Below, piece after piece: positions 45,141 to 56,982 of a DNA stretch of 64,000 nt. The DNA is taken from positions 620,001-684,000 of the forward strand of contig NC_085850.1 in NCBI RefSeq assembly GCF_020906515.1, given 5' to 3'. The first letter of the stretch is position 1; the number at the start of each line of letters is the position of its first letter. The position numbers and the translations under genes are program-made. Under the pieces are notes generated by a model that had not been told where the DNA came from, searched no databases, and saw nothing but the letters and a program-made list of their open reading frames with translations. Source of the DNA: Vanrija pseudolonga. Lineage: Eukaryota; Basidiomycota; Tremellomycetes; Trichosporonales; Trichosporonaceae.

Positions 45141-47003
45141 ACACAAAGTGAGAGAGCGAGGAGTACCAGGCACGACAGCAGAGGCAGCCAGCCAGAGAGA
45201 ACAACGAGGGAACGACGCCCTTTTCTCGTCGACCACTTTTTCAAGCTGTAGACACGGCACGAGAGCAGAGACTCGTGGATCAGGGTCACACTCAGGGTCC
45301 ACGTTAAAATAGCCCCCGTCGACAAACCACCTGCAGTCTCTCTCTCTCACGACTCTGACCGTTCTACTACTCTAATGCACACACTAGTTGGCTAGAACAA
45401 CTTCTTCTAGACACGCACGAGCCACTCAAGGTGCAAATCATGATGCGTTTTGATATGCACACAAAGACAAGACTCTAAGGTGCTGCTTGTCGCTTGTAGC
45501 CCTCACCTTCATCTAGTCTTATAACGCGCCAACAAGGGGCTCATCAGACATGACAGCCGCCCACTCGCGGTGGCCACTCAAGGGCAGCGCGCTCACATCT
45601 CGCAATTGCACAAACTAACTCTGATGCCAACTGAGATTAAACACCGAGACCCCCCCCCAAGACCCACCTCCCCCGCCACCACCCAACCTTGTCAGAGCCC
45701 AATCGCGATCACTCACGCATGCCATGAGCCTTGAACCACCGAGCCCGCCCGCAGCCGCATGGCCGCCTCCTGGCGCCAGGCCAGGCGCCACTGCATATCT
45801 CTTGCGAGCGTGCGTGCGTGCGGGCGTGCATACTGCGGGCGTGCGACACGAGCCGCGAGCCCATGCACATACAGTACAGACACACACACATGCGCCATCT
45901 TAAGCGGCGGCGCGAGGTTGCAAGCTATCGCATCGCGCGTACCTACCGACGACAACACGGACGCAGAGACGAGTGCCTTGCTCGCGCGCGACACGAGCGT
46001 GCGTTGACTTGCTTGACCTGCTTTGATGCGCTCCTTCCCCTTGTGTCGTCCCGCTTTTCCTCATGCCCGCTCAGTCCCCCGCAGCGAGCGCGACAGCAAG
46101 TTAAGCTACGCGCCGCCTGCGCCTGCGCCTGCCGGCCCGCTCGCACGCGCTCACGCTCGCGCTCGCGTCCACATGCATAGCTAGCTTGCGCACGAAACAA
46201 GGGCAGCTCGCAGCAGCGTACTTTTGCCAAGCTCACGCTGATGATGGCTGGAAACGAGAGCACCGTGCCCTGGCGGCGGGGTTCGGTGCGCGCCGGCCGG
46301 CGGCAGCTAGCATGCATATACTGGCTATACTGGCAGTGCTGGCGGCAAAACGCGCCAACCCCGCACTGGACAAACACGCTAGGCGCCTCGCGGTGGGGTG
46401 GATGCGACAGACAGACTGTCAGTCGAGTTAGCCACTCCAACCAGCAGCAACACGCACAATGCTACCAAGGCGGTGTTGCTGCTGCATTGTTTGTTTACAT
46501 GAGTGGCGATTGATCGCATGTACGCTCAATGACCATTACGAGAGATGGACCGAGACAATTTTTTTTTTATGCGTCGCGGCAGACGCGCGGGCAAGATTGC
46601 CACGAGCATGCATATGTCGAGGTGGGTTAATCCAGCGTGCTGGCGCGCAACGGCAAAGGGTCTGCAGCAGCTCTCTGCCGCGCCGTGTCGATCCGCCACC
46701 CCTTTTTTCGCTGAAGCTGTAGTCAACGCACAAGGAGGTGGGCCATGGCAGCAGCCCACCTTGCCTACACACCAGCCCAGCTCTGTGGGCTGGCTGTGGG
46801 CAGAGCCGGCTGGCTGGCTGGGCGCCCGCGACACATTCCTCCCCCCCCCAGGGCAGGTCGGCTTGCAGGATCTGGGTTGCAGCAGGATCCGACGCGTCCA
46901 GTGGCATCAGATGCATCTTTACCACCCACCCATTTCATTTCATTTCGTTCCCGCTTTTCTTTGCTGCGACACTGCAAAACAATTGAAGCAAGCAACGCAA
47001 GCC

Positions 47004-47006
<3 letters not shown>

Positions 47007-47042
<36 letters not shown>
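47007..47042 (+). repeat. (CAG)12 microsatellite
   Basis: Twelve perfect CAG units lie in noncoding DNA between ATP16 and the LisH upstream region. No gene model uses them. Confidence 0.9.
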
Positions 47043-47045
<3 letters not shown>

Positions 47046-47502
47046 GGCCAAGACAGGAGACTGACTGCAAAGACGATTCACGGGGAACGCCCTTGACCCA
47101 CGACCCTTCCGGCCCTGTCTTCCTGACGTGTCGCAAGGAAGGCACACAGTCACGCCTCGCGCTTCGCCTCGCCTCCCTCGCTCCCCTCGACTGCTGCACA
47201 CTGTAAAGTCAGAATCCATGACCCGTCTTGTTTCGGCATATGTCCGGCCAGCGGCAACAAGACCGCACAATGCATCCGCGACAACGACTTTGAGCGGTGC
47301 ATGGCATCTGCGTGGCATTGGCGTGGCTCTCGCATGGCTCATCACACCAGCTCTCTCGACATATCGACATGACGACCCATCTGCCTTCCATCTTCCATCC
47401 CTCTCGTCCCCACACAAACCATTCACACTATCCATGCATATTGAGATGAACAGCGCTTGCCCGTGGACCAGGCGTTTACCTTCTACCCACTAACAACCAC
47501 TC

Positions 47503-48477
47503 TTACTTGGCAAGAGCGGCCTGGAGAGCCTCAAAGACCTCGACCTCGACGCGGGCCTCGGCCTTCTCAGCCTCGGGAGCCGACGAAGCAATGACCTTGT
47601 TGGCCTCGGCGAGACCGGCACGGACGTTCTGGTAGCAGCGTTAGTATGCTCTTCATACATTCCCTCGGCATGAACGCACCTCGATGGTGAAGGCGTCAAG
47701 GGGGTAAGCGTCGACGGCGTTGATGGTGATGCTGTTGTTGCCGTGGACGGTAGCGAAGCCGGCCGAGACTGCGCAGGTTAGAGGCTGGGCTGGGTTACGA
47801 GGTTGCACGGAGAAGGTAGCGGAGGCCGATATCGAGAGGAGCAGCGAGGAGATTGGCGAGCAAGTGAGAACATCATCATCGACGTCACCCCGTCGCGGTG
47901 TTGTGATTGCGATGCGATGTGCTCTCCTGCCCGCGCCTCATCTGTTGCGTTTCCCGACCATCGTGCACACCTTCCCCGCGCGCGCACACGTTATCTACTC
48001 ACCGAACCACTTGCCGGTCTTGCCACCCTCCTCGATAACCTCAACGACACCGGGGCGGAGAGCCTCAATGGTGGGGACGTGGTTGGCGAGGACACCCATG
48101 TCACCAGTGTAGGCGGGGATGTTGACCTGGGTCACGGCCGACGAGGTGAACAGGGACTGCGCGGGGGGTTAGAGTGTGCGTCTGGGGCAATCTTGGACGA
48201 GGCAGTGGAGGGAACTGGGGCCGGCAAGGCCTCAACGCATCACACTTGACTTCGGCCCACGTTTGACGATTGCCGATGGCCAGCCAGTTCCCCTCCAGCC
48301 CGCGCACATCGTCCATGGCATGCGCGCAGCCGCGCAGATACCCACCTGGTGGGGGAGGGCAAGCGAGAGCTTGAGGGCGCCGTCCGCAACGTCGGCGTAA
48401 CCCCTCCGGGCGACACGGATGGCCGAGACCTGGCGCGAGGCGGCGCGGAGCGACGAGCTGAGGCGGATGGCGGACAT
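47503..48477 (-). CDS. ATP16: ATP synthase delta subunit (F1 central stalk), mitochondrial
   Basis: This F1 subunit (bacterial epsilon equivalent) forms the foot of the central stalk with gamma. Exons 48477-48346, 48156-48003, 47768-47680 and 47628-47503 give 166 residues, normal for the family. The N-terminus (MSAIRLSSSLRAASRQVSAI) is a mitochondrial presequence ending near the RRGYAD region. The beta-sandwich has VTQVNIPAYTGDMGVLANHV, PTIEALRPGVVEVI and FATVHGNNSITINAVDAY. The C-terminal helical pair reads VRAGLAEANKVIASSAPEAE. Intron 3 carries a perfect TACTAAC branch site. Confidence 0.95.
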
Positions 48478-48925
48478 TTTTCTGCGGGGAAGTATAAGCG
48501 TGTATGTCGGGGGCGACGACGGGCGGCCAAGCAAGCTACGCACGAGATGGGAGAGAGGTGAGGGAGGGTGAGGGAGGAGCGTGTGTCACTGTTGTCGAAA
48601 GGTCGACGTCGAGTGCAGGCAGGCAGCGGAGTGGACAGCGAGCGAGCGAGCGTAGGCGGTACCAGCCTGGCGGAGCTGCCTGCACCCCCAGCGCAGACGG
48701 CACTCGGATGCGGTCGGGAATTGGTTTTCTCCGCTGTGGCGTGACTTATCAACGGCCGAGGGGGGTGGGTCCTTTGGTATAATGACGTGTACACCCACAC
48801 AGATTGTCTCTCTCCCACGTGGCGAGCACCGTGCCTGGCTTGAACTTTTGGTCCACCTTCATGACGGTGGCCATGAGACACAAGCAACATTCAACTCATA
48901 TCCCCATCACACTCGCCTACACGAC
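48478..48925. promoter_or_regulatory. Divergent ATP16 / UTP14 promoter
   Basis: This 448-bp region holds no gene. It has a CACGTG palindrome at 48816-48821, about 105 bp before the UTP14 start. Confidence 0.55.
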
Positions 48926-51911
48926 ATGGCAAGGTCAGGCGCAAGGTCCTCGGGGACAAAGGTCTTCTCCTCCTCTTCCCAGTCGGCCGGCGGGAGCCGC
49001 AAGGGCCGCCGCTCAGGCGGTGGAGGTGGTACCGCACCCAACAACCATGCCGCCGAACGGAGGAAGAAGCAGCAAGACGCCGACCCGTCCGAGGCGTACA
49101 CGTTCATGCCGGCGCTGCCGAAGCGCCACCGCACGTCGGAGCAGCAGCTCGGCCTGACGTACGAGGAGAAGCAGCTGCAGGCGCAGGGCGGACGGCGGCG
49201 CGACGGCGACGACTCGGACGAGGACATGAACGCGCGCATCAAGAAGATCGCCATGATGATCGCTGCCGACGACGCCGGCGCGGTCGAGGACGACGACGAC
49301 GAGGATGTCGACAGTGACGAGGCGTGGGAGTCGGACGGCACAGACGAGGAGCGCTGGGGCGACGTCTTCCGTGGCCTTCAGAAGGGCAAGGGGAAGAAGG
49401 GCAAGGAGGTCGTGCTCAAGGTGGGTGCTGGTGATGGTGGGATGGTGCTGACGGGCAGCCGGCCAAGCCCTTGAATGTCAACCTTGACGAGAGCGAGGCG
49501 GAGAGTGATCCTGAGGTTGAACGGTCACCACGGACGGCGTTCAAGTCGGCATTCCCTGAGGAGGAAGAGGAGGAGGACGATGACGAGGAGGCAGACGAGG
49601 AGGACGAGGAGATGGACGAGGATGAGGAGGATGAGGAGGATGAGGAGGAGGAGGAGGAGGACGACGAAGACGACAACTCGGACCCAGAACTCCCGTCCGA
49701 CCTCTCGGACGACGACGAAGACGACGACCTCGACGGCCTCGACTCGTTCGTCGACAAGCTCACCTCGGCCGACAAGAAGCGCAAGGCGGATGAGGAGGAG
49801 GAAGAGGTCGTGGACAAGGGCAAGAAGCGCCGTGTGCTCCCTGTTGTCTCTGCTCCTGGTCTGTCTGACGGTGGCGACCTCGCTCTCAAGAGCAGTGAGT
49901 GCAGCTGGTTCGAGTTTCCCTGACACCCCCAGAAACCAAGGTCGACCTCGCATCGCTCATCTCGTCCAACCCCGCGCTCGCTGGCGCCTCGGCTCTTCTC
50001 CCCACCAAGGGCGAGAAGAAGGCGACTTCGGTCCTCAAGGGCGGCGTGCTCTCCGCACCCCTCCCCACTGTGGTGCAGGAGCGCCTCGGCCGTGAGGCGG
50101 CGTACGAGAAGACCAAGGAGGAGGGCCAGAAGTGGTCTGGCCTGATGAAGCGCGTCAAGGAGGCCGAGCACCTCTCCTTCCCTCTGCAAGCCAAGGAGCG
50201 CGGCGGTGTCAAGTCCGCGGGTGAGCTCGTTGCGACCTTCAAGCCCGAGAACGAGCACGAGTCAGCGGTCCAGGCGTTGCTGTCGAAGGCCAACCTGACC
50301 GACAAGGGTGTCACCGCCGCCGAGGACGCCGCACTTCGCGGACAGGACCTCACCGTCGAGGAGATTGCCGAGCGCCGCGCCGAGCTGCGTCACCAGCGCG
50401 AGCTCATGTTCCGCGCCGAGGCCAAGGCGAAGCGTGTGTCCAAGATCAAGTCCAAGACATTCCGCAAGCTTGCCCGCAAGCGTGACGCCAAGGCGGCGGC
50501 AGCCGACGCCGACCAGGGTATCTCGCTCGAGGACCTGGAGCGGCTGGACCCAGAGGCTGCCGAGGCCGAGATCGAGCGGCTGGAGCGGCAACGTGCCCTC
50601 GAGCGCGCGACGCTGCGCCACGGAGCTCGTTCGGGCCGCTGGGCACGCGACGTCGGCGGCGACGGGGATGAGTTTGAGGAGAAGCGCCGTGCCAAGGAGG
50701 AGATGCTTAGCATTAAGCAGCGCCTCCAGCGCAAGATCCACGGCAAGGGCTCGGACGACGAGGAGTCGGACTCGGAGGCGTCTGACGACGACGACGAGGA
50801 CCTTGACGAGGACGAGATCAAGACCCGCGCGTTCGACCAGCTCGCTGCTCTGGACGCCAAGGTCGCTGCCGAGCCCCAGCCCAAGAAGGGGCTGATGCAG
50901 ATGGCGTTCATGCAGAAGGCGGCGGAGCGCGAGCTCAAGAAGGTCGCCGAGGCTGAGGCCGAGCTGCGGAAGGAGATCGAGATGTTCGGCGGAGAGCGCA
51001 ACGAGAGCGGGAGCGAAGACGAGGAGGCCGAGGTCATCAAGCTCGGTGAGGGACGCATGGTGTTCTCTGGCCCTGCGGGTGCTGCGGCACCAGCACCAGC
51101 GTCCAAGGCCAAGGTCACCAAGTCGACGCCGTCCGCACCGGCAGCACCGGCTCGCAGCCCGTCGCCTGCCCCCGGTTTCCTCGGCGACGTCAACCCATGG
51201 CTCGACGGCGCGGCGTCCTCCGGCCCATCAAGGAAACGCAACACCATCAGCAACAGCGCCGAAGCACGCGCCGTGCGCGTGTTCAAGAAGGCCGCCAAGG
51301 GCGCCGAGGCCGACGACGACGACGACCGGGTAGACATTGACGTGGCGCCCAAGGCCAAGGCGAAGAAGGCGGCGGCCAAGGCCAAGCCCGCTGCAGCCGA
51401 GTCGGACTCGGAGGACGACGCCGAGGAGCTCCTCCCCATTTCCGGTGTCAAGGCGTTTGCGCAGCGCTCGCTCGTCGCCGAAGCGTTCGCAGGCGACGAC
51501 GTCGTGGCCGACTTTGCCGCGGCCAAGGCGGCGCAGGTGGCGGCCGACGCGCCCAAGGTCGAGGACACGACGCTCGCCGGCTGGGGCAGCTGGGGCGGCA
51601 AGGGCGTCAAGGCGCGCAAGAACCCCACACCGGCGCGGTTCCTCAAGACGACTGCCGGCGTCGAGGAGCAGGACCGCAAGGATGCTGGACGCTCCAACGT
51701 TATCATCTCGGAGAAGAAGGAGAAGAAGGCCGCTGCATTCCTCCCCAAGGACCTGCCCTACCCCTTCACCTCGGTCGCGCAGTACGAGGCCAGCTTCAAG
51801 AACCCCGTTGGTGGCGAGTGGAACTCGCGCGCCGGATTCCAGCGCCAGACTATCCCACGCGTCGTCAAGAAGCCCGGCGCCATCATCGAGCCGATCCGCA
51901 AGCTTTTCTAG
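48926..51911 (+). CDS. UTP14: UTP14, SSU processome component
   Basis: Utp14 is a nucleolar protein that activates the helicase Dhr1 and is required for 18S rRNA maturation. Exons 48926-49420, 49459-49894 and 49933-51911 give 969 residues, near the usual ~900. It is highly charged: long Asp/Glu runs at about residues 195-245, then the conserved core (KWSGLMKRVKEAEHLSFPLQ) and the helix block SKIKSKTFRKLARKRDAK. The C-terminal signature reads LAGWGSWGGKG with PFTSVAQYEASFKNPVGGEW and ends VKKPGAIIEPIRKLF. This C-terminus is diagnostic of the family. It converges on MIP1 with only 83 bp between stop codons. Confidence 0.95.
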
Positions 51912-51994
51912 AGGAGACAACTGCTACTACAGGCCACGCGCCATCTCATGTACCATTACTGCTATTTCATTGGGCAAGATGCATCATGCTGTTA

Positions 51995-54900
51995 CTACCA
52001 CCTGATTTTGTCTGGTCCGCGGACACTGAGATGACGCAGCGCCTCGGACAGGTCGGCGTCGGACCACGAGCTGTGCCCGTGCGCCTCGTACGCGTCGTAC
52101 ACTGGTTCGTCGTCCCCAAGTTGGACGTACACCTCCGCCTTGGGTTTGCGGGACGCCCGCTTCTTTGGCGCAGGCGCGAACACGGCTCCACTGCCGCCGC
52201 TGTCGTCTCCGCCACCACTTGGGCTGTCGTCCAGCGGCGCCTGCTTGGCAAGCCAACCTCTCGCGCCTGCGCCGTTGGTGCTCGCCTGTGCTGAGAGGAA
52301 GCGCGCATGCGACGGTGACTGGATATCGCCAAAGATGGACACCGGCGGCCCAGGGTCGGCCACGCGCTCGAAGGGACGCTTGTCAACTACTCGGCCTAGC
52401 TTGCCGCCACCAGTGCGCTCCAACACAGCGTTGATGTCGAGGCTCTCGCCGCAGTCCAGGGCTGACGGGTGGCTTGGCGTCACGCACGTCATGTCCGTCT
52501 CCTTGCGCAGAATGTGGTCCACGTCAACCGCAGAGAAGAACGCAATGCCTTGCGGCATGTCGTCCAGGCCAAGGTTGAAGCAGAACAGGGCGCGCGTCCA
52601 TGCGTTGGCGATCTGCAGTGCCAGCGCAGTACGGTACTTGTCGTCCTCTTCAGCCAAGTACCGCACCTCGTCGTGCACCGAGATAAGATACCGCGCCTTG
52701 ATACCGTACTTCTTGATGAGGTAGTCCATTGACACGATGAGCAGGTGCAGGTAGTCGACGCCAGACGACTGCACGACCCAGTTGATTCTCGACGGCAGGT
52801 AGCTGTGCCCGGCGTCAAGGAACGACTTGCGCAGCGCACGCGTCACGCCGCAGCCCAGAGCAGGGGTTGTCGGCCGGTCCATCAGTGCAATGGATTCGAG
52901 GGTGTTGAACAGATAGGATTCAGAGCCGCCATGCCAGAGGTAGTTCGTCTTGCCGGGCTGGCCCTTTCTCCCACCAAAGGCCTTGGCGCCTTTGGTCTGC
53001 TTGTAGAGGTTGGTCGCGAGGGTGTCCGCGTCTTCTTTCGACAGTTTGCCGTCGCCCTGGAGGAGCAGCTGGATCGCATGGGGCTTGCCTGCACCATAGA
53101 TGCGCGAGTAGTTGAACACCTTTGCGCCATCGCGCGAAATGTTCAAAATGTTGGCAGTCTTCGAGTGCAGGTCGGTGCCAGCAGACTTGGTCCCCTCGAG
53201 GGTCATCCAGCCGATCGCGGTGGCGCCATGAGTGCCAAACTGCGAGTCGCCCATCACGCTCGAGATCCACAGTTCCTCAGAGTCGACGTCGGCGCCGACA
53301 ATGGCATAACCGGGCGGTGCGCGCACCATGGCCTTGAGCTCGGATCCAACGCGGTTCTTCTTCGCGTTTGACGCCGTAAGCCATGTCGCTTCGACTGCGC
53401 GGCGTGTGACCGTCCCCATTGTGATGACCGGTGGCAGGATCATGCCTCGCGATGGATCGCGGTACACCACAAATTGATCCATGATGCGCTCACGCGAGCT
53501 GATCCAGTAACTGCAGAGGGCATTCATGTTCATCGCAGCGGACGCGGCGTTGGCGACCTCGGGGTCAGGGTCGGAAGCCAGCGCTGAGGTGAGGATGCCG
53601 TTCTCAGTGGCTTTTAAGAACGCCTTGGATAATGGCGTCCCGACGTTGGCACCTTCGCCATCCTTGTGGGGGATCTTGAAGTACAGGTGCGTTTTGTCGT
53701 TGGCGAGATGTTCGTCGCCTTTGACGCCATTGATGGTGACAGCCTTAAGGATAGAAACGGCTGACTCTGGGTCGCTGCTTGCTTCTGTCACCGGCACGCG
53801 GTATAGCCACTTGTGCTCCTTGCTAATGGCAAGCGGGTAGCCCTGCCACTGCATCCGAAGCAGAAGTGGGGAGACCGATTTCCGAGTGGACAGGTCAAGT
53901 TCACCCTGAGCGACCTTGTTGTTGGTCGGCGCGACGGTGAGATCCCAGTACCACTTTGGCCAGGTGCCATGGGGGGCACGCTTCAGTGAGAGCTTGGGTG
54001 TCGCAGAGGAGCTCGAGGACGCGGCTGGGTTGGTTAGAATGCGTGAACGCCTGTCCCACCCACCTGAAGACGACTCGACCGTCCAGTCCAGCTGTGCGCC
54101 CCATTCGGTGTCACGGCCGTCCTTGAGCATATCCCTCGCACAGGTCATCAGCTGGTCCACAACCGCGTCCGGTCCAGCCGACGTCAGGCGGCGCAGCAGA
54201 TCGGTGTACGGGCTCGTGAGGAGGCCATTCCCCACGTCCTTCCTGACGCCCTTGCCCACAAGCTTGGTTCGCCGCGCTTCGGAATGCAATGGGACACGGA
54301 AGAAGACTGCGTCGTCGAGTAGTGGCTCCAACGCTGCGTCCTTGGGTGACAGCTCTACCGGCGCGCCGTGGATGGAGCAGAGGTCGGCGACGGCCTCTAA
54401 CGGCGCCTTGAAGCACCAGTAGTGGTCGTGTAGGTAGTACACCGGGTAACCGCGGAACGACATGCGCATGAGAAGAGGGAGGAGATAGCGTTGGGAGTGG
54501 TTGGTGGCGAGGTCGGAGGGCTCCGCAAGGGCCGTGTACCAGCGGGGCTGCAGGGCTTTCGAGGAAGCTTTGCTCGCTTTCGCCTTGGTAACTGGGGCGC
54601 TCTGGGCCACAGCACCAGACTCATCCACCCATCTCGCAGCCTTTGGCGTCCAGTCGAGCTGCGAAATCCACGGGTCGTCGTCCTTTGGACCCGCAAGCCT
54701 GACGTTGTCCGCCAGATGTCGGAGGGCCTGTCGAACGCCTTCATTGAGCTCCTGGTACTTGGTCTCCGCGTTGCGGAGATACTCTTTCCACTGCTCGTCG
54801 ACAGGCAGGAATGCGCTGCCCATGGTGAGCATGCCCGAGAAGGACACGGGGTGAGGACACGAGTTCAAGAAGAGCGGCAGGACTTCTTTGTACACCTTGT

Positions 54901-56608
54901 GGGTGGTGAGGACGTCGTTGGCACAGTACGTCAGCAGCTCGGCGAGCTCGGGTCGCAACTCGGACGCATGTTTGATGCTGTCGTCGCCGAACCGGTCACG
55001 AATACTCTTGTCGACCTTGATGCCACAGTGGAGCGCCGCCACATCGGCGAGCGAGTTGGCAGATGTGACTTCTTCCCAAGTCTTGATCGCTCCGGCCTCG
55101 GCCTCGTCGGCGCCGTCGTTCCATTCGGCAAGACTCTGGGCCAGCAGGCTATCGCCGTTCTTTTCGGCTTCTTCCTGCAAGAACTCTGCGGTTTCGGCAC
55201 GCTGCTCGGCCTTGCTGACCTTGTTCTTTCGGTATTTCATCCATGCCGCTCGTTGGACCGACGTAATGCCCCGTGTGGCAACGTGGAGCGACAGAGTGTC
55301 GAGCCAGCGTGTCTGTGTGCCTTCAAGGCAGTATTCTTCCGCCACACGCTGACGGTCGTACCCTACATTGTGGCCAATGGCGATGGCTGGCGTCTTGCTG
55401 CCCTTGAACAGCGGGATAAGGGTACGAGGGCATGTCTCTGGTGTGCTCTTGTCCCACACGGGCTTGCTTCCGGCTTCGGTCCCCGTGGTTGGCGAATCCT
55501 CGAACACACTAGGGCTGAGCCAAGAGTACCATGCGTCCTTGCTCGCAGCTGTAGCCATGACAGCATATGGCGAAACTTTCCATAGCGTCTCAACGTCAAA
55601 TGAAACAATCGTCTCGCCGTCGAGGCTGTCGACGGCCGATGTGCTGCCGTCGGCAGCGTACCGAGTCCACCCTGGTCGGTCCACAACCCACTGTGGAGGC
55701 ATCGGGGGAAGGTCGAGTTGGGCAAAGTCCTTCGCCATGGAAAGATACGGCTCGGCTGCGTGGTTCCCCAGCGCGTGGAAGTGTTGGCGGATATTTCCTC
55801 CTTCCAGGGCGGGCATGTCGAAGGAGATCTCCGGGAGCACTGCGGCACCTTCAGGCGACAGGCCGTGCATCCGCAAGTGGTCTTTGGAAATGGCCAGAAG
55901 ATTGTCAGGGACCTTGGGCAGCGGCTCTCCGGGAAAGAGCTGCGCGTGCATGTGTTCGGAGAGCAGCTGGACACCGACAGGGTTGTGGCGGGGTGCGGCT
56001 GCCACTGTCAGCTCCAGAACGAGAACCGAGCTCACCCTTCGCCTTGGACTTCCGCTTGGTCTCGGACTTGGCTTCGACCTCCGCGGCCTCCGAGAACTCG
56101 ACGGCTCGCTCCTTGCCCTTGCGCGAAGGAAGCGGCGCGTGGGCGGTGAAGGGCTGCTTCGAGGGTCCAGCCTCGGCGCTGGCCCCTGCGTCTGTGCCAG
56201 ATCCCGACATGAAAGGTTTCAGATCGGAGGTCATGACCTTGAGCAGGCTTGGCAGCTTGGATTTCCTCATGGCGTCGGCTGCGATAGCATGAGCGGGGGT
56301 TGCTTGTTCACGTGGGAGGACGCACCATGTGTCGCCGCGTCGAGCGCGTCGAGCTCGCGTGACAGCTGCAGGCTCGCCTCGTAGTCTCTCCGCTCGGCAG
56401 AGCCGCGTACCGAGGTTCGGCGAGCGGCGGATGCTGGTGGCAGAGACTTCTCTGCAAGCTCCTCACGCCGAACCGAAGTCGTCTTCAGTCCTCGGGACAG
56501 CGATTGGGTCGAGCAAGGCGCGATGGAGGGGAGTGTCCCGAGGGAAGGGCGGCATCGGAGCCTCGCTGGCCTTGTGAGGCGCGAGACCTCGACGAGGGCC
56601 CGGGACAT
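51995..56608 (-). CDS. MIP1: Mitochondrial DNA polymerase gamma with a duplicated internal module
   Basis: Mip1 replicates mitochondrial DNA. Exons 56608-56326, 56278-56036 and 55998-51995 give 1,509 residues, longer than yeast Mip1 (1,254). The N-terminus (MSRALVEVSRLTRPARLRCR) is a mitochondrial presequence. Exonuclease motifs are intact: FDVET (D311, E313), GHNVGYD (D391) and YCANDVLTTHKVY (D538). Polymerase motifs are A VGADVDSEELW (D1080), B RDGAKVFNY (R1132, K1136, Y1140) and C ISVHDEVRYL (D1286). Between exonuclease and polymerase, a module with QLDW, a Trp-Tyr pair, LLLRM/LLMRM and GYP occurs twice, at about 618-804 and 807-1017. Other family members as I recall them have one. An Ala/Ser-rich tail follows the polymerase core. 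Confidence 0.95.
53477..54679 (-). repeat. MIP1: Diverged tandem duplication inside MIP1 (two ~200-residue modules)
   Basis: Copy 1 (54679-54113) and copy 2 (54106-53477) share an ordered set of motifs. First comes ISQLDWT / GAQLDWT, then RWYTAL / KWYWDL, then LPLLMRMSFRGYP / SPLLLRMQWQGYP. Next are YWCFKAP / KWLYRVP, VFFRVP / LYFKIP, and GNGLLTS / ENGILTS. Overall identity is low, so the event is old. Confidence 0.7.
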
Positions 56609-56982
56609 GATACTGGGCGCGTCGTTCTCGTTGCCTTTCTAGTCGCTCGCTGGTTGTCGTGTGAGAAGAGGGTGTATGCAAAGATGTGATTCTAGGCCGC
56701 GATCCAGTCACCTGCTTCACATGTTCTGTTCTTGGTGGCTGATTTTTGGCCACCCACATTGAGCAGCAACGACGGAACCAAATATGCCGCGCGCGGGGTC
56801 AGTGTCCCATGCCGCAAATGACGACAGCCAGCCTTGCAGCCAGCCAAGATTGCGAAGAAGCAAAGCAAATACACACGACGCATCAGCTCCATCAATCACT
56901 TTACATCTACACTCTCTCACAACCTCCCCCCTCACCCTCGTTCACTCCTTTTCCCCACCTAGAGACTGTACAGCCGGTCACC
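56609..56982. promoter_or_regulatory. Divergent promoter region between MIP1 and LNP1
   Basis: This 374-bp region separates two divergent starts and holds no gene. The LNP1 side ends in a C/T-rich leader (56915-56960). Confidence 0.55.

Larger units (their letters stand above)
43837..47502. other. 3.7-kb gene-free region upstream of the LisH gene
   Basis: No supportable gene lies here. From about 43300 to 45350 the minus (LisH-sense) strand is strongly pyrimidine-rich, with the opposite strand bearing G runs of 7-11 (near 43374, 44364, 44757, 44908). CTGG tetranucleotide runs (CCAG on the LisH-sense strand) lie at 45077-45090, 45117-45140 and 46808-46821, and a (CAG)12 run at 47007-47042. 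An open frame at 44351-45325 (-) is low-complexity Ser/Pro/Leu and I do not call it a gene. The far end includes the 3' flank of ATP16. Confidence 0.6.

Noticed and set aside
44351-45325. Minus-strand open frame (324 codons)
   Set aside because: Ser/Pro/Leu/Gln low-complexity translation of a pyrimidine-rich region with CCAG repeats; no domain and no splice context.
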